Source of the DNA: Anaerolineae bacterium
Lineage (GTDB): Bacteria; Chloroflexota; Anaerolineae; Aggregatilineales; JAFGMM01
Assembly (NCBI GenBank): GCA_027494055.1
Contig: JAOSJO010000024.1
Coordinates: forward strand, 546,073-610,072
Length of the DNA stretch: 64,000 bases
Direction: 5' to 3'
Numbering within the stretch: position 1 is the first letter of the stretch; each line of letters opens with the position of its first letter. Under the pieces are notes generated by a model. That model saw nothing but the letters and a program-made list of their open reading frames with translations, searched no databases and had not been told where the DNA came from. The position numbers and the translations under genes are program-made. This document shows positions 10,175-20,658 of this stretch, in pieces.

Positions 10175-10633
10175 ATGTCGAATCTCGTTCGTTGGAGTCC
10201 GTCGCGTGACATCATGTCGCTGCGCGAGGCGATGGATCGCCTCTTTGAAGAGAGCTTCGTGCGTCCATTTGGCGAGTTCCCCTCGCTGTTCGGCGACCGC
10301 GGGATGATGATCCCCGCCGTGGACGTGATGGAGGACGCAAATCACATCACGGTCAAGGCCGAGCTGCCGGGCATCAAGCCGGACGACATCGACGTGTCGG
10401 TGGAAGCGGGCGTGCTGCATATCCGTGGCGAGTACCACCACGAGGAATCCGACGAGGGCAAACACTTCCACCGCCGCGAGCGCCGCGCGGGCCGCTTCGA
10501 GCGTGCCCTCACCCTGCCCGGCGCGACCAACCCGGACAGCGCTAGGGCTGAGTTCAAGGATGGCGTCCTGACGCTGACCTTCGAGAAGCTCGAAGAGGCG
10601 AAGCCGAAGCGCATTCAGATCCGCACCAAGTAA
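10175..10633 (+). CDS. hsp20: Small heat-shock protein, Hsp20/alpha-crystallin family
   Basis: ATP-independent holdase chaperone. An intact 152-residue protein with a strong GGAGG at 10162-10166 and ATG at 10175. The N-terminal arm (MSLREAMDRLFEESF) is typical of bacterial Hsp20. The alpha-crystallin domain spans about residues 45-140, with the conserved ELPGIKPDDIDVSVE strand and the F-x-R-x-L-x-LP block (FERALTLPG) followed by AEFKDGVLTLTF. The C-terminal tail ends KRIQIRTK and carries the I-x-I anchoring motif. It is monocistronic and followed by a strong terminator. I see no CIRCE-type inverted repeat upstream; the AT-rich 10100-10150 stretch is the probable promoter, but no clean -35/-10 pair stands out. 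Confidence 0.97.
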   Translation: MSNLVRWSPSRDIMSLREAMDRLFEESFVRPFGEFPSLFGDRGMMIPAVDVMEDANHITVKAELPGIKPDDIDVSVEAGVLHIRGEYHHEESDEGKHFHRRERRAGRFERALTLPGATNPDSARAEFKDGVLTLTFEKLEEAKPKRIQIRTK

Positions 10634-10654
10634 GACGGACACATCTTCAGAGAC

Positions 10655-10684
10655 GGGAGGCCGCGCGCCTCCCTTTTTGTTTTG
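10655..10684 (+). terminator. Rho-independent terminator of the Hsp20 gene
   Basis: GGGAGGC (10655-10661), a five-base loop, GCCTCCC (10667-10673), then TTTTTGTTTTG. A perfect 7-bp stem with a U-tract, 22 bases after the stop codon. Confidence 0.93.
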
Positions 10685-10771
10685 CGCCGGCTTTGGGGCC
10701 GGATTGCGCTGCGCCTGGATTGCGGGCAGTTTTTGCGTGGAGCCAGCCCCTGCCGGTAGAATGCCCGCGTG

Positions 10772-13116
10772 ATGCACGCCACGAATCGCCTCGCCATCGC
10801 TGTCTGCCTCTGCCTGTTCCTCGCCGCCACGCTGTTCCTCACCTATGGGGGAGCGTTTGTCAGCGACGACGAGGTTATCCTCTTCGACGCGACCGAGAGC
10901 CTGGCGCGGCGCGGCAACCTGGGGTTGAACCTCACGGTCAACCTGCGCGACTCGCCCGTACTGGACTCCGAACCCATGCAGGCCATCGCTGCCGCGCCCC
11001 TGTTCTGGCTCGTCGAGCGGGTTCCCGGTGTCGGCATGGCACACGGCGTTTTGATCTTCAACAACCTCGTCACGAGCCTGACCGCCGGCCTGTTCTTCTT
11101 GTATGCGACCGCCCTGGGCTATCGCGCGGGCGCGGCGGCGCTCGCTGCGCTCCTTTTTGGCGTGGCGACAATCGCCTGGCCGTACAGCAAGGCCTTCTTC
11201 CGCGAGCCGCTGACGGGGTTCTTCCTGCTGCTGACTGCCTACGCCCTGGAGCGGTGGCGGCCGGCGTTTGCGATCCGGCGCGCGCACCGGCGCTGGATCG
11301 CGCTGGGGGGCGCTGCCTTCGTGGCGTCCCTGTTTACCAAGGAGGCGATCTTATTCGCCCTGCCCGCCCTCGTGCTCCTGATCCTGCCGGGGATCACGCG
11401 CCCCCGGCGTGGCCGCGCTTGCCGCCTGGTGGCGCGCACACCGGCGCGTGATCGTCGCCGCCCTGCTCGCCATTGCCGGCGTCGTGGTCTTCCTGGCCGC
11501 GTTTGGGTCGCTGGGCGATCAACTGGCCCGGCTTGTGCGGCAGCCCCGGCTCGAATGGCTCCCTGAGGCGGTTATCGGCTACACGGTCAGCCCTGGGAAG
11601 GGGCTGTTCGTCTTCTCGCCCGTGTTGCTGCTGGGGCTGGTCGGCGTTGTGATGCTGGCGCGAGCGGGCCGGTGGCGGCAGGCGCTCATGCCGCTTGCCA
11701 TGCTGGCCGGCTTCGTGCTGGGCTACGCGCTCCTGCGCAACGAGCTTTGGACCGGGGGCCTCGGCTGGGGGCCGCGCTACATGGTGCCGATCACCCCGTT
11801 TCTTATGCTGGCCGCGGTCCCGGTGTTTCAGGACTTGCTGGACCACAAGCGCACGTGGGCGCGCGTCGCGGTCACTTACCTGGCCCTCCTGAGCATCGGC
11901 ATCCAGCTTCTGGGCACGGTCATGCCGGTGGCGAACTACTACTACTGGATCAGGGGCGGCACCGCGTGGGATGTCGGCGTGTGGGTCCCGGCGCAGACGC
12001 ACATCTTCATCAACTTCATCCTGTTCGTGCTGTTCGGCAACCGCGACGTTGCGTGGTGGTCGCTGGGGCGCGACTTCTCGATCCCGCTGCTGTGTGGCTT
12101 GCTCATGACGCTGGCGGCAGCCGGCGTCGTCTACGTCCGGCGGCGGAAGGGCCGGGTGCGCTGGCGGCACGTGAGCGCGCTCGCGGCGGCGGCGGTGATT
12201 GCGCTCAGCGGGCTGTTCGTCTATGCGCTCAGCCGGTACACCGCGCGCGACGCGCGCTACCTGGTCGAGGACGAAGCCCTCCACGCGATGCTGGCCTACC
12301 TGGGCGCGAACGTCGCCCCGGCCGACGCGGTTGTGCTCAGCAACCCGAACTACCAGCCGTTCTTCCTCAACTTCAACAAGCAGCGCGACCTCTACGTCGT
12401 GACGCTGCCAAACAGCCCCGATCCGAGCGTGTCGCCGCGCCCGCTGCTGGTGGACGCCGGCAACCCTGACGGCCTGATCCTGAAGCGCATCGCGCGGGCG
12501 ATGCACACGCGGGCGCGGGGCGCACGACACCCTCTGGCTGGTGGTGGACAGCAGCCGCTACATCACCGACCGACCGCGCCCGGTCGAGCACTGGATGGCG
12601 CGACACTACTTCCCGGTTGACCAGCACGAGATCACGCCGCTGGTGCGCGTCGTGCGCTACAGCACCGCCGACCCACCGCCGCCGGTCGCCCCGCCAGGGC
12701 CGGGCACGCAGACCGGCGCGACGTTCGGCGGGACCTTCACCCTGGCGGGCTATGATCTTGCCGGCGCGCCATACCGCGCCGGGGAGGCGGTCAACGTGTC
12801 GCTGGTGTGGCGGGTGGAAAGCGCGCCCGACACCGACTACACGGTGGGCGTATTCGTGGTCGGCCCGGACGGCATCCCGCGCGCAGAGCGCCACAGCGAG
12901 CCGCTGGGCGGGTTCGGACAGACGTACTTCTGGGAGCCGGGGCAGGTGTGGCGGGACAACCACGCGCTCTACCTGCCCGCCGACCTGCCGCCGGGGCCGT
13001 ACACGTTGCGCCTGATCGTCTATACCTGGTACGATGGGCAGCGCCTCCCTGTCACCGATGCGGCAGGGGACGCGCTGGGGGATATGCTGGATTTCGCATC
13101 GTTCACCGTGGAGTAG
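10772..13116 (+). CDS. Polytopic GT39/ArnT-like glycosyltransferase with beta-rich C-terminal domain (two frameshifts)
   Basis: Likely a GT-C fold membrane glycosyltransferase that moves sugar from a lipid phosphate carrier. The first extracytoplasmic loop has the acidic FVSDDEVILFDA segment in the place of the catalytic DE/DD motif. About ten hydrophobic helices follow, including the block YTVSPGKGLFVFSPVLLL, which recurs in bacterial family-39-like proteins. The frame breaks near 11405 and again near 12522. The C-terminal 190 residues are soluble, with a Pro-rich linker and then a beta-sandwich-like domain (SLVWRVESAPDTDYTVGVFV ... YTLRLIVYTWYDGQR). Whole length is about 780 residues. ATG 10772 and an adjacent GTG 10769 are both possible starts, and neither has a good Shine-Dalgarno. 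Acceptor and sugar are unknown. rlmB follows 24 bases later. Confidence 0.78.
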
Positions 13117-13140
13117 CAAGCGCCGAGGAGGGGGGAGGAC

Positions 13141-13907
13141 GTGACCGAACATCTCTACGGGCGACGCCCGGTGCTGGAGGCGCTGCGCGCGGGCCGGCGG
13201 CGCGCCAGCGCGCTCTTGATGGCCGAGGGAACCGAGGACACGGACATCATCCGCGACCTGAAGCAGTTGGCCGGCGCACAGGGCGTGCCGCTGCGCCACG
13301 TGCCGAGGCACATGCTTGCCGACCTGGCGCGCACGCCTGATCACCAGGGGGTGATCCTCAAGGCCGATGACTACCCCTACGCCGACCTGGACGACGCGCT
13401 CGCGCTCGCACAGGCGCGCGGCGAGCCGCCGCTGTTGCTCATCCTCGATCTCCTGCAGGACCCGCAGAACGTCGGCGCGCTGCTGCGCGTCGCCGAGGGG
13501 GTTGGCGTGCACGGTGTGGTGATCCAGGAGCGGCGCGCGGTTGGCGTCACGCCGGCAGTGGTGTCGGCGTCGTCCGGCGCCGTGGAGCACCTGAACGTGG
13601 TCCAGGTCAAGAACCTGGTCAACGCCATGCGCCGCCTCAAAGAACAGGGCGTGTGGATGGTCGGCATGGAGGCCACGGCCGGCGCGCAGGTCTACGACCA
13701 GGCGCGCCTCGACGGCGCGGTTGGCCTGGTGCTCGGCAGCGAGGGCAGGGGCTGCGCCGCCTCGTGCGTGAGACCTGCGACCTGACCATCCAGCTCCCGA
13801 TGCGCGGCGCGATTGCCAGCCTCAACGTGGCGACGGCGGGCGCGGTCGGGCTGTACGCGGTGTGGCAGGCGCGTGGCTGGCAGGGCTGGCGCGCCCCGGA
13901 GGCCTGA
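13141..13907 (+). CDS. rlmB: 23S rRNA 2'-O-ribose methyltransferase RlmB-like (TrmH/SpoU family; one frameshift)
   Basis: SAM-dependent 2'-O-methyltransferase of the SPOUT class; RlmB methylates G2251 of 23S rRNA. A GTG at 13141 follows GGAGGGGG. The N-terminal substrate-binding domain begins [15 protein letters not shown]. Motif 1 is [21 protein letters not shown], motif 2 is [15 protein letters not shown] (read across the break) and motif 3 is [21 protein letters not shown]. The frame breaks near 13750, in the middle of motif 2, next to GGGG. Length is about 255 residues, normal for RlmB. RlmB and other TrmH-family members cannot be separated with complete certainty by eye. Confidence 0.88.
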
Positions 13908-13958
13908 CGCCTGGCCGGGAAGCCGGCGGTCCGGCAGCGCGCCAGACGGTGCGGCGCG

Positions 13959-15714
13959 CTAGACGGCGCGGTCGGGTTCGGTTTCTTCTTCTGCTTCTTC
14001 GTCCACGCCTTCCATCTGGCGCTGGATTTCGCGTGCCCGTTCGAGCGCCTCGCGCGTTGACTCCAGCAGCATGTCGCTGGCGTAGAACAGATTCTCGTGG
14101 CCCAGTTTATCGAGCAGCCCGGAGCGGTCCAGCGTCTTGGCGACCCCCGGCTCGACCCCACACAGGATCAGCGCGCCGTTGTGCTCCTGGATGAGCTTGA
14201 GCATCGCCTCCAGGAAGGAGATCGCAGTGCTGCCCAGCAACGAAGTCGCACGCATCCGCAAAATGATGATCGGGCGGTCGATCTCAGACAGCGCCGTCAG
14301 CCGCTTCTCGATGTCGTGGATGGCGGCGAAGTGCAGGTACCCGGTCACGCTGATGAGGATGGGGTAGTGGCTCGGCACCTTCGCCGGCAGCGGCACCTCG
14401 CGGAATGAGCCATTGGCCGGCACAAGCTGGGTGATCTGCGGGTGACTCGACGCCTGGAGATAGTTCATGATCGACAGGAACGCACCCAGGTAGATGCTGT
14501 ACTCAAGCGGCAGCAGCAGGGTGGCGACGAAGGTGGTCAGGAAGACGGTGCGGCTGGTGCGCGCGGTGCGCCACACCAGCGCGACGCGCCGCCAGTTCAT
14601 CATATCGACCGCCGTGAAGATGAGCAGGCCGGCCAGCGCCGGCATCGGGATGCGCTCGGCGAGGGGCGCGAGCGACACGAGCACACCCGCCACCACCAGC
14701 CCGGATACCACCCCCGCGACGCGCGTATGCGCCGCCGGCGGCGACGTTCACCGCCGTGCGCGAGAGCGAGCCGCCACCCGGCATGCACTGAAAGAACGCT
14801 CCAATCGCGTTGGCCGCCCCCTGGGCGATGAACTCGCGCGAGGGTTCGGGGTGTTCGCGCGTGGTGTAGGCAAGACTCTGCACAATAGAGACGGACTGCA
14901 CCAGGCCCAGCAGCGCCAGCGCGAGCGCCTTCGGCGCCATGTCGGGTATGTCAATGGGCTGCAGAGGCGTGAGCGCCGGCAGCCCCCTGGGTATTTCGGC
15001 AATCTCCCGCACCAGGCGAACGCCGTTCGCCTCCAGGTCGAACGCGGGCACAAGCGCGCTGACGATGATGACCGCCAGGAGCGAAGCGCCGGCCTTGAGC
15101 GGCGTGCGCCGCAGGCCGACGACGAGCCAGGCCGTCAGCAGGCCAATGCCGAGCGCGTTGAGGTTGACATCGGGTAGGGTTTGCAGGGCGTGGTAAACCG
15201 TCGTGACTGCATCGCCAGCACCCGGCGTGCCCACGCCCATGAGGTTGCCGATCTGACCGACGGCGATCAACACGCCCGCGCCGGTGATAAACCCGACCAT
15301 TACCGCGTTGGAGACGAACCGCGACACGTCGCCGAGGTTCAGCAGGCCCATCGCAAGCTGGAACAGGCCGACCAGCAGCGTGAGTGTGAACAGCCGCGCC
15401 AGCTCCGCGTCCGGGCTTTCGTCGGCGAAGGGGGCGAGCGTGCTCGCGACCACCAGGGACACCGCGTTGGTCGGCCCTGTTGAGAGGCTGGGTGATTTGC
15501 CGATCAGCGACCCGACGATTGTCGTCACGACCGACGTGTACAGCCCGTAGATCGGGTTGAGGCCCGCAATCAGCGCGAAGGACATCGATTGCGGAATGGC
15601 GACAACGGCGACGGTGAAGCCAGCCGTCAGGTCGGCGGAGAAATGGCGTTGGGCATAGCGACGGACCTGGGCAACGAGGTTCTGCGGCGTTCGGATAGAC
15701 AGCAGGTCAATCAT
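13959..15714 (-). CDS. SulP-family anion permease with STAS domain (one frameshift)
   Basis: Secondary transporter of sulfate, bicarbonate or a related anion. The SulP core begins with FSADLTAGFTVAVVAIPQSMSFALIAGLNPIYGLY, then TGPTNAVSLVV, about eleven hydrophobic segments, and the SLSRTAVN motif after CMPGGGS. The frame breaks near 14715 and the second piece gives the last helices followed by a STAS domain (about residues 430-550: GYLHFAAIHDIEKRL ... GSTAISFLEAMLKLIQ). An acidic tail with repeated Glu ends the protein. Length is about 585 residues. The gene starts 34 bases after the GH31 gene and could be read from the same promoter. ATG 15714 is the only in-frame start after a TAA, although its Shine-Dalgarno is poor. 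Confidence 0.9.
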
Positions 15715-15748
15715 GGCGTCTGGTTACGTACAACAACGCAGCCTTCTC

Positions 15749-18700
15749 CTACGTCGTTTCTACTCCCGGCAGCGGCAGGCGATATTGCAGGTCGGGCAAC
15801 ACCGCGCCCGCCGGGTCCACAACATCGAGGCGGAACGCCCAGTCGCGCCCAGCGTACTCCGGGCCGGGGTCGTGGACCAGCTTGACGAGGATCGCGTTCC
15901 ACCCGGCGTGCAGGCTTACCGGCGCGCGCAGCGGCTCGACCAGCCAGGGAGCGCGGCTGCTGATGACCTCTTCCTGGTTCCACCACACGCGGAAGCGCCC
16001 TCGCCGACCAGCGCAACCTGCGCCTGCCGCGCCTCCGGGGACCACACCTCCGTCGCCGCATAGCCGACAGCGCCCGGCTCGCCGGCCACGGCAGTTGCGA
16101 GGACGTAGTTGATGCCGGGGACGCCGATGTGCCGCTGCCAGAGAACGGTACGGTCGTGCTTGCCGGGATAGGCCGCCCTGGGGTCTATCCCCGTTTCGGG
16201 CGGGTAGGCGTGCGCAAACCCCGCGCCGCCCTGGTTCTCGAACGGGCCAACCAGCATCCATTGCGCGAGCACCGGGTTGCCGAGCAGCACGGGCAGCGTC
16301 TCTGTGTAGGGCGTCTCGTTTGAGCGCGCCTTCACCGTGAGGCGCGCCTCGGCGACCGACGGCGCAACCCGGTCATCCCAGGTCAGCGTCCACGACTGAC
16401 GCCACAGCCCTTCGCCCTCCACCAGCCGCCGGACCAACCCCGCCGGCGCGCACGTCCAGTGCGGCGGCGGCTCCAACTGCACCTCGACGGGCGTCGGGGG
16501 CGGCCCCACGCGCCGGTTATGAAGGCGTTGACCACCACGCGGCACCGGGAGCGCTGGCTCGTATCCACGGTGATGCGCACCGGCGGCCCGCTCCGGTCGC
16601 GCCGCGCTTCGGCCACCGCTGACCGCTGCGCGGCTTCGTCCGCCTCCTGGATCCGCAGCGCGTTCTCCGGAGGAGGCCGGGCGACCGTCGAGGGCGACCG
16701 TCAGCGTCCGGCGCGCCGCGTCGTACTCCCAACCATCCCAGCGCGCGCCGCCCAGTTGTACGGACGCAGGCCGGTTGACGTCGTGCAACGTCACCCGCCA
16801 GGCGCGCGTCCGGAGCATCCCGTCATACGCGCCGCGCGCCGGCCCGACGTGCACGGCGTGCGCGCCGGTCGGCCCGGACCGGTAGCGCAACGGCGTGACC
16901 GCGTAGGCGTTGCGCTCGTAGGCGTAAGTGTCGCCGTCGTCCTCGTAGAGGTCGAACGCGCCGTCGCTGCCGGGATAAATGTGGACCTCGACCGGGTTGA
17001 ACCGCTTCTCGTCTGCGTGGCGCGTCTCTGGCCCAAACGGGACAACCGCACCGCCGCGCACAAACAGCGGGATTTGGTCCAGCGGCGCGCCGACCTCGAT
17101 GGCCTGGCTGCCTTCGTACCGCTGGCCCGTCCAGTAATCATACCAGACCCCGGCAGGGAGGTAGACCTCGTGGTCGCGCGCGCCGGGTTCGGTGACCGGC
17201 GCGACCAGGAAGGCCGGGCCGAACATGAACTGGTGCTCGGCCTTGACGGCGCGGAGGTCGTCAGGGAAGTCCATGACCAGCGCGCGCATGAAGGGCCGGC
17301 CCGTCTGCGCGGTCTGCCGGGCGCAGGCGTAGATGTAGGGCAGCAGCCGGTAGCGGAGGGTCGTGTAGCGGCGGCAGATGGCCTCGACCTCCGGGCCGAA
17401 CGACCAGGGTTCGTTTTCGGGTCGGGTGCCGTGCGTGCGGAAGATCGGGCAGAACGCGCCCCACTGGAACCAGCGCGCGTAAAGCTCTGGCGTCAGCCCT
17501 CACCGGGGAATAGAAACGCCCCGCCGACGTCGCCGCCGGCCCAATCCATGGGGCCGGAGAAGAACCCGCCGATGTCGGTGGTCCAGAACGGCTGGCCCGA
17601 CATGCACACCTGCTGGCCGACGACCACCTGATCGCGCAGCACGTCCCATGACGAGTCGATGTCGCCTGACCACAACAGCGCGCCATAGCGTTGGATGCCG
17701 CCGTAGGCGGTGCGCATCAGGCTCACGACGCGCAGGTCGCTCTCGGCGCGCTGGCCCTCGTACAGCCCTTTGGCCCACAGCAGCGAGTAGATGTTGTGTA
17801 CCTGCTCGCGCGGCCCCAGGTGGTGTTTGGTGCCGACGGTGTGGTGCTCGACCTCGCCCATGTCGGTCCAGTAGGCGCGGATGCCCTGCGCGAAAAGCGT
17901 GCGCACCTTTTCCCACCAGGCGGCGCGCGCTTCCGGGTTTGAGTGGTCGAAGACGTCGCGGTAGTGGTCCGCCAGTTCGGAGACGAACCCTTTTTCGGCG
18001 AATTCCTTGTAGGTCTTGCAGTTGCGCTCCAGGAAGGGATGCTGCGCCTGCATGACGCGGAACCCCATCTCGCGGAGCCGGGCCAACATGCCCGCCGGGT
18101 CAGGCCAGTAGGGTTCCCACCAGGCGAGGTCGCCGAAATACTCGAACCAGTGCCAGTCGATGACGAGCACATCGCACGGGAAGTCGCGCTCGCGGAAGGC
18201 GCGCGCCACGCGGAGCAGCTCGTCCTGATCCCGGTAGCGGTTCTTGCACTGCATCAGCCCGAAGGCCCAGAGCGGCGGCAGCGGCGGGAGGCCGGTGAGC
18301 GCGCCGTAGCCGGTGAGGATGCCGTCAAACTCCGCGCCGCAGATGAGAAACGCATCGAGTTCACCGCCGTCGATGTGCACGTCCAGGCAATCGGGGTTGG
18401 CGTCGGGCGCGCGCTCGCCCCAGGACCACGGCGCGGGCGCCCAGTCGGGCCGGCTCGAGGGCAGGGCCGGCGCGGCATCGCCGACGATAAAGCGCGACGG
18501 CCACGACGTGTTCAGCAGCAGTCCGTAGCCGGCGGTGCTGAGCGCCAGCGGGATGCCGGCGTTGCCGCTGTGCCGTCGCCCGTCCCACTCCTGCCACATG
18601 CGGCGCTCCTGGCCGCGCAGTTCGAGCGTGGCGGCGGACCCCTGGCCCAGCCCGTACAGGCGCTCCTCCAGCGCGAGCGCAAGGCGCAAACGACGCCGGC

Positions 18701-19047
18701 CTTCCTCCCACGTGAGCGCGCCGTCAGTAGGGGAGGCGCAGATCAGGCGGCCCGAACTGCGCGCATAGACGCGCAGGGCAAAAGGGCGCGCGCGCGACCT
18801 CGACACGCAGCGCCTCCGATTCGAGCGTCAGCGCGCCGCCGTCGTCGGCCTCGGCGACGCTGGCGGAGAGGGTGGGCCAGTCGGTCTGTTCGACCACGAA
18901 GGTCGTCTCGTCGACGAACGCGCCCGTTGGGGCGAGGCGGAGGCGGAGGATGTCCGGCGCAACGAAGGCCAGGGAGAGGCGCGCGCCCCTGTCCAACTCG
19001 ATGATGGCGCCGTTCTGAACCGGGGTAAAGCCTTTGGTGTCTGTCAT
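15749..19047 (-). CDS. Glycoside hydrolase family 31 (alpha-glucosidase/xylosidase type), many frameshifts
   Basis: Retaining exo-glycosidase acting on alpha-glucosides or alpha-xylosides. From the N-terminus: a GH31 N-terminal beta domain (to about residue 200), then the (beta/alpha)8 barrel. The nucleophile motif is WTDMGE and the acid/base region is LLWSGDIDSSW, followed by TTDIGGFFSGPMDW. The proximal and distal C-terminal beta domains follow (VAPVTEPGARDHEVYLPAG, LYEDDGDTYAYERNAY), and then an extra C-terminal region of about 300 residues with WMLVGPFEN, which looks like an added beta-sandwich. The frame changes near 18790, 17500, 16680, 16505 and 16000, all consistent with sequence errors. 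Total about 1,100 residues; no signal peptide, so probably cytoplasmic. ATG 19047 lies 21 bases downstream of a palindromic operator. Confidence 0.87.
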
Positions 19048-19068
19048 TTATCGTACCTCGATATGTAG

Positions 19069-19082
19069 TAAGTAATTACTTA
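19069..19082. promoter_or_regulatory. 14-bp perfect palindrome, putative operator of the GH31 gene
   Basis: TAAGTAATTACTTA is a perfect palindrome. Its flanks extend the symmetry imperfectly to about 26 bp (ATGTAG on one side against AATATAT on the other). It is AT-rich in a 66% GC genome and ends 22 bases before the GH31 start codon, so a bound dimer would block transcription or initiation. The regulator is not identifiable in the window. Confidence 0.6.
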
Positions 19083-19420
19083 ATATATCGATATAGCGAC
19101 AAAGGGGGCGTCCAGCCCCGGAGGTAAGAGCTGGACGCCAGTCAAAGAGTAGAGAGAGGAGAGAAAGAGTAAGGCTGTCCGCATCTTTAGATTAGCACGG
19201 GTTCCAAAATGCGCCGTGAAAGAATCGTGAAATCGATTGAACACCATGATAGCGCACTCGGCAGGAGAAGGCGAGGGGGACCGTGCCGGAAAGCCCGGCC
19301 CGGGTAAGCCGGCTCGGAAATTCCAGCAGAAGGCGCGCCCGGCGGCGACAGCGGACGCACCGCGGGTGCTCTTGAGGCGCGGCGTGCTGCCGCTGCTGCG
19401 CCGCCGCGATGTGGGGAGGG

Positions 19421-19449
19421 TTGACAAAGGAGACAAAGAAGTCTAACAT
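19421..19449 (+). promoter_or_regulatory. Sigma-70-type promoter of the tyrosine recombinase gene
   Basis: Perfect TTGACA (19421-19426), 17-bp spacer, TAACAT (19444-19449; four of six match TATAAT). Transcription would begin near 19456, about 115 bases before the preferred start codon. Confidence 0.75.
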
Positions 19450-19467
19450 AAGAAATGAAATGTTAGA
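19442..19467. promoter_or_regulatory. Inverted repeat overlapping the -10 box (putative operator)
   Basis: TCTAACAT (19442-19449) and ATGTTAGA (19460-19467) are perfect 8-bp inverted arms separated by 10 bases. The left arm contains the -10 box and the spacer contains the expected transcription start, so a bound dimer would exclude RNA polymerase. The regulator is unknown; autoregulation by the recombinase is possible but unproven. Confidence 0.6.
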
Positions 19468-19571
19468 ACATACTGCACGACACGGTAGCATGAACTCAAC
19501 AAATCGCCCGCACCGGTAAAATGGCGCTTCCCGCGCCCTGTGCGCAATTCTACGAAAGGACACGCGACTTC

Positions 19572-20651
19572 ATGGCCGAAATCACCTTTGCCCAGGCGCA
19601 GGAACGCTATCTCAACCGCGCCACGCTCAAATCGCCGCATACCACTGAGGCCTACGCGCGCGCCATCGACCTCTTCCTCCAGTTCCTCACCGAACCCCCC
19701 AAGCGCGGCGGCCTGCCGGTCCAGCGACATCCCTTCCCCAGCGCCGGCGAAATTCCCTTGAGCCGGCTCAGCGCGGACGACGCGCCGATCTTCCTGCATT
19801 ACGCGCAGTGGCTGTTGCACCAGGATTATAAAATCTCAACCGTGCGCCTCCGGCTTGCCGGCGTCATGCGCTGGTTCCAGTACATGGACGACTACAACTG
19901 GCTCCCGGCGGCGTTCCCCCTCGCGAAGGCGCGGCGCATCCTCAGCGACGAACTCAACGCGCGCACCGCCGACCGCGACGCCGGCCCGAAGGAGCCGCCG
20001 CCGCACATGGATGAAGCGATCTATTACTACGATTCTGTCGTATTACCGGAGCGACTACAGAGGCCCGACGCCGACCCGGAGCGCGTGCGCCGCTGGGAGG
20101 TCACGCGCCTGCGCAACCGGGCGCTGATGCACGCGCTCGCGGAGACCGGCGGGCGTATCAGCGAGGTGCTCTCACTCAACGTGGACGACTTCCCCACCCG
20201 CAACCTCAAGCCGGCGCAGCCGGAAGTGCTCCGCATCCGCGTCCAGGGCAAGGGCGGGCACAGCTACCACCTGCGCCTGTTCGACGCGCTGCCCGCGATC
20301 CGCGACTACATCGAAGCGCGCGGCCTCGACCTCAGCGCCGAACGGGGCGGCAAGGTGCCGCTCTTTGTCAACCACACCCCGGCGCGCGCCGGGCGGCGCA
20401 TGAGCCGGTATTCGGCTTGGCACGTCGTGCAGGCGGCGGCGCGCGCGCTCGGCCTGCCCTCGATCTCGCCGCACGACTTCCGCCACTGGCGCGCGACGCA
20501 GCTCGTCAACGCCGGCGTGCCGCTCGACGTGGTGCAGGACTACCTGGGACACCAATCGGTGGAAACCACGCGCACCTTCTACGCGCGCACCGACCCCAAA
20601 CGTGTGGACGACGCAGCGCGCAGCACCCGTCTCCCTCGTGGTGACGGGTAG
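19572..20651 (+). CDS. Tyrosine recombinase / phage-type integrase
   Basis: Site-specific recombinase that cuts and rejoins DNA through a phosphotyrosine. ATG 19572 follows GAAAGGA; an in-frame ATG at 19521 has no Shine-Dalgarno. The N-terminal SAM-like core-binding domain covers about residues 1-105 (TTEAYARAIDLFLQFL). The catalytic domain has ETGGRISEVLSL (first Arg), GKGGHSYHLRL (Lys), HDFRHWRATQL (HxxR), and LGHQSVETTRTFYAR (His and the nucleophile Tyr). The gene is intact at about 359 residues. It resembles free-standing XerC/D-like recombinases of Chloroflexota, with a 30-40-residue insertion between the core-binding and catalytic domains (rich in Pro and Glu). No att site, cargo or partner gene was found, so it may be a resident recombinase and not part of an active element. 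Confidence 0.9.
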   Translation: MAEITFAQAQERYLNRATLKSPHTTEAYARAIDLFLQFLTEPPKRGGLPVQRHPFPSAGEIPLSRLSADDAPIFLHYAQWLLHQDYKISTVRLRLAGVMRWFQYMDDYNWLPAAFPLAKARRILSDELNARTADRDAGPKEPPPHMDEAIYYYDSVVLPERLQRPDADPERVRRWEVTRLRNRALMHALAETGGRISEVLSLNVDDFPTRNLKPAQPEVLRIRVQGKGGHSYHLRLFDALPAIRDYIEARGLDLSAERGGKVPLFVNHTPARAGRRMSRYSAWHVVQAAARALGLPSISPHDFRHWRATQLVNAGVPLDVVQDYLGHQSVETTRTFYARTDPKRVDDAARSTRLPRGDG

Positions 20652-20658
20652 ACGCGCG

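Larger units (their letters stand above)
19083..19571. other. 489-bp intergenic region between divergent GH31 and recombinase genes
   Basis: Contains, left to right, a perfect 10-bp stem hairpin (GGCGTCCAGC 19107-19116 with GCTGGACGCC 19130-19139, 13-base loop), a purine-rich GAGAGAGGAGAGAAAGAG stretch (19149-19168), a G/C-rich segment with no visible coding signal, and then the recombinase promoter. On the minus strand the hairpin is followed by CCCCTTTG, too weak for a confident terminator but possibly an attenuator in the GH31 leader. No RNA gene was recognised. Confidence 0.5.

Noticed and set aside
13750..13760. Programmed frameshifting in rlmB and other genes
   Set aside because: Breaks occur in dozens of unrelated genes and lack slippery heptamers with downstream pseudoknots; sequence error is simpler.
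19572..20651. Integron or genomic-island boundary at the recombinase
   Set aside because: No attC-like repeats, no tRNA target, no flanking direct repeats and no cargo genes; base composition does not change.
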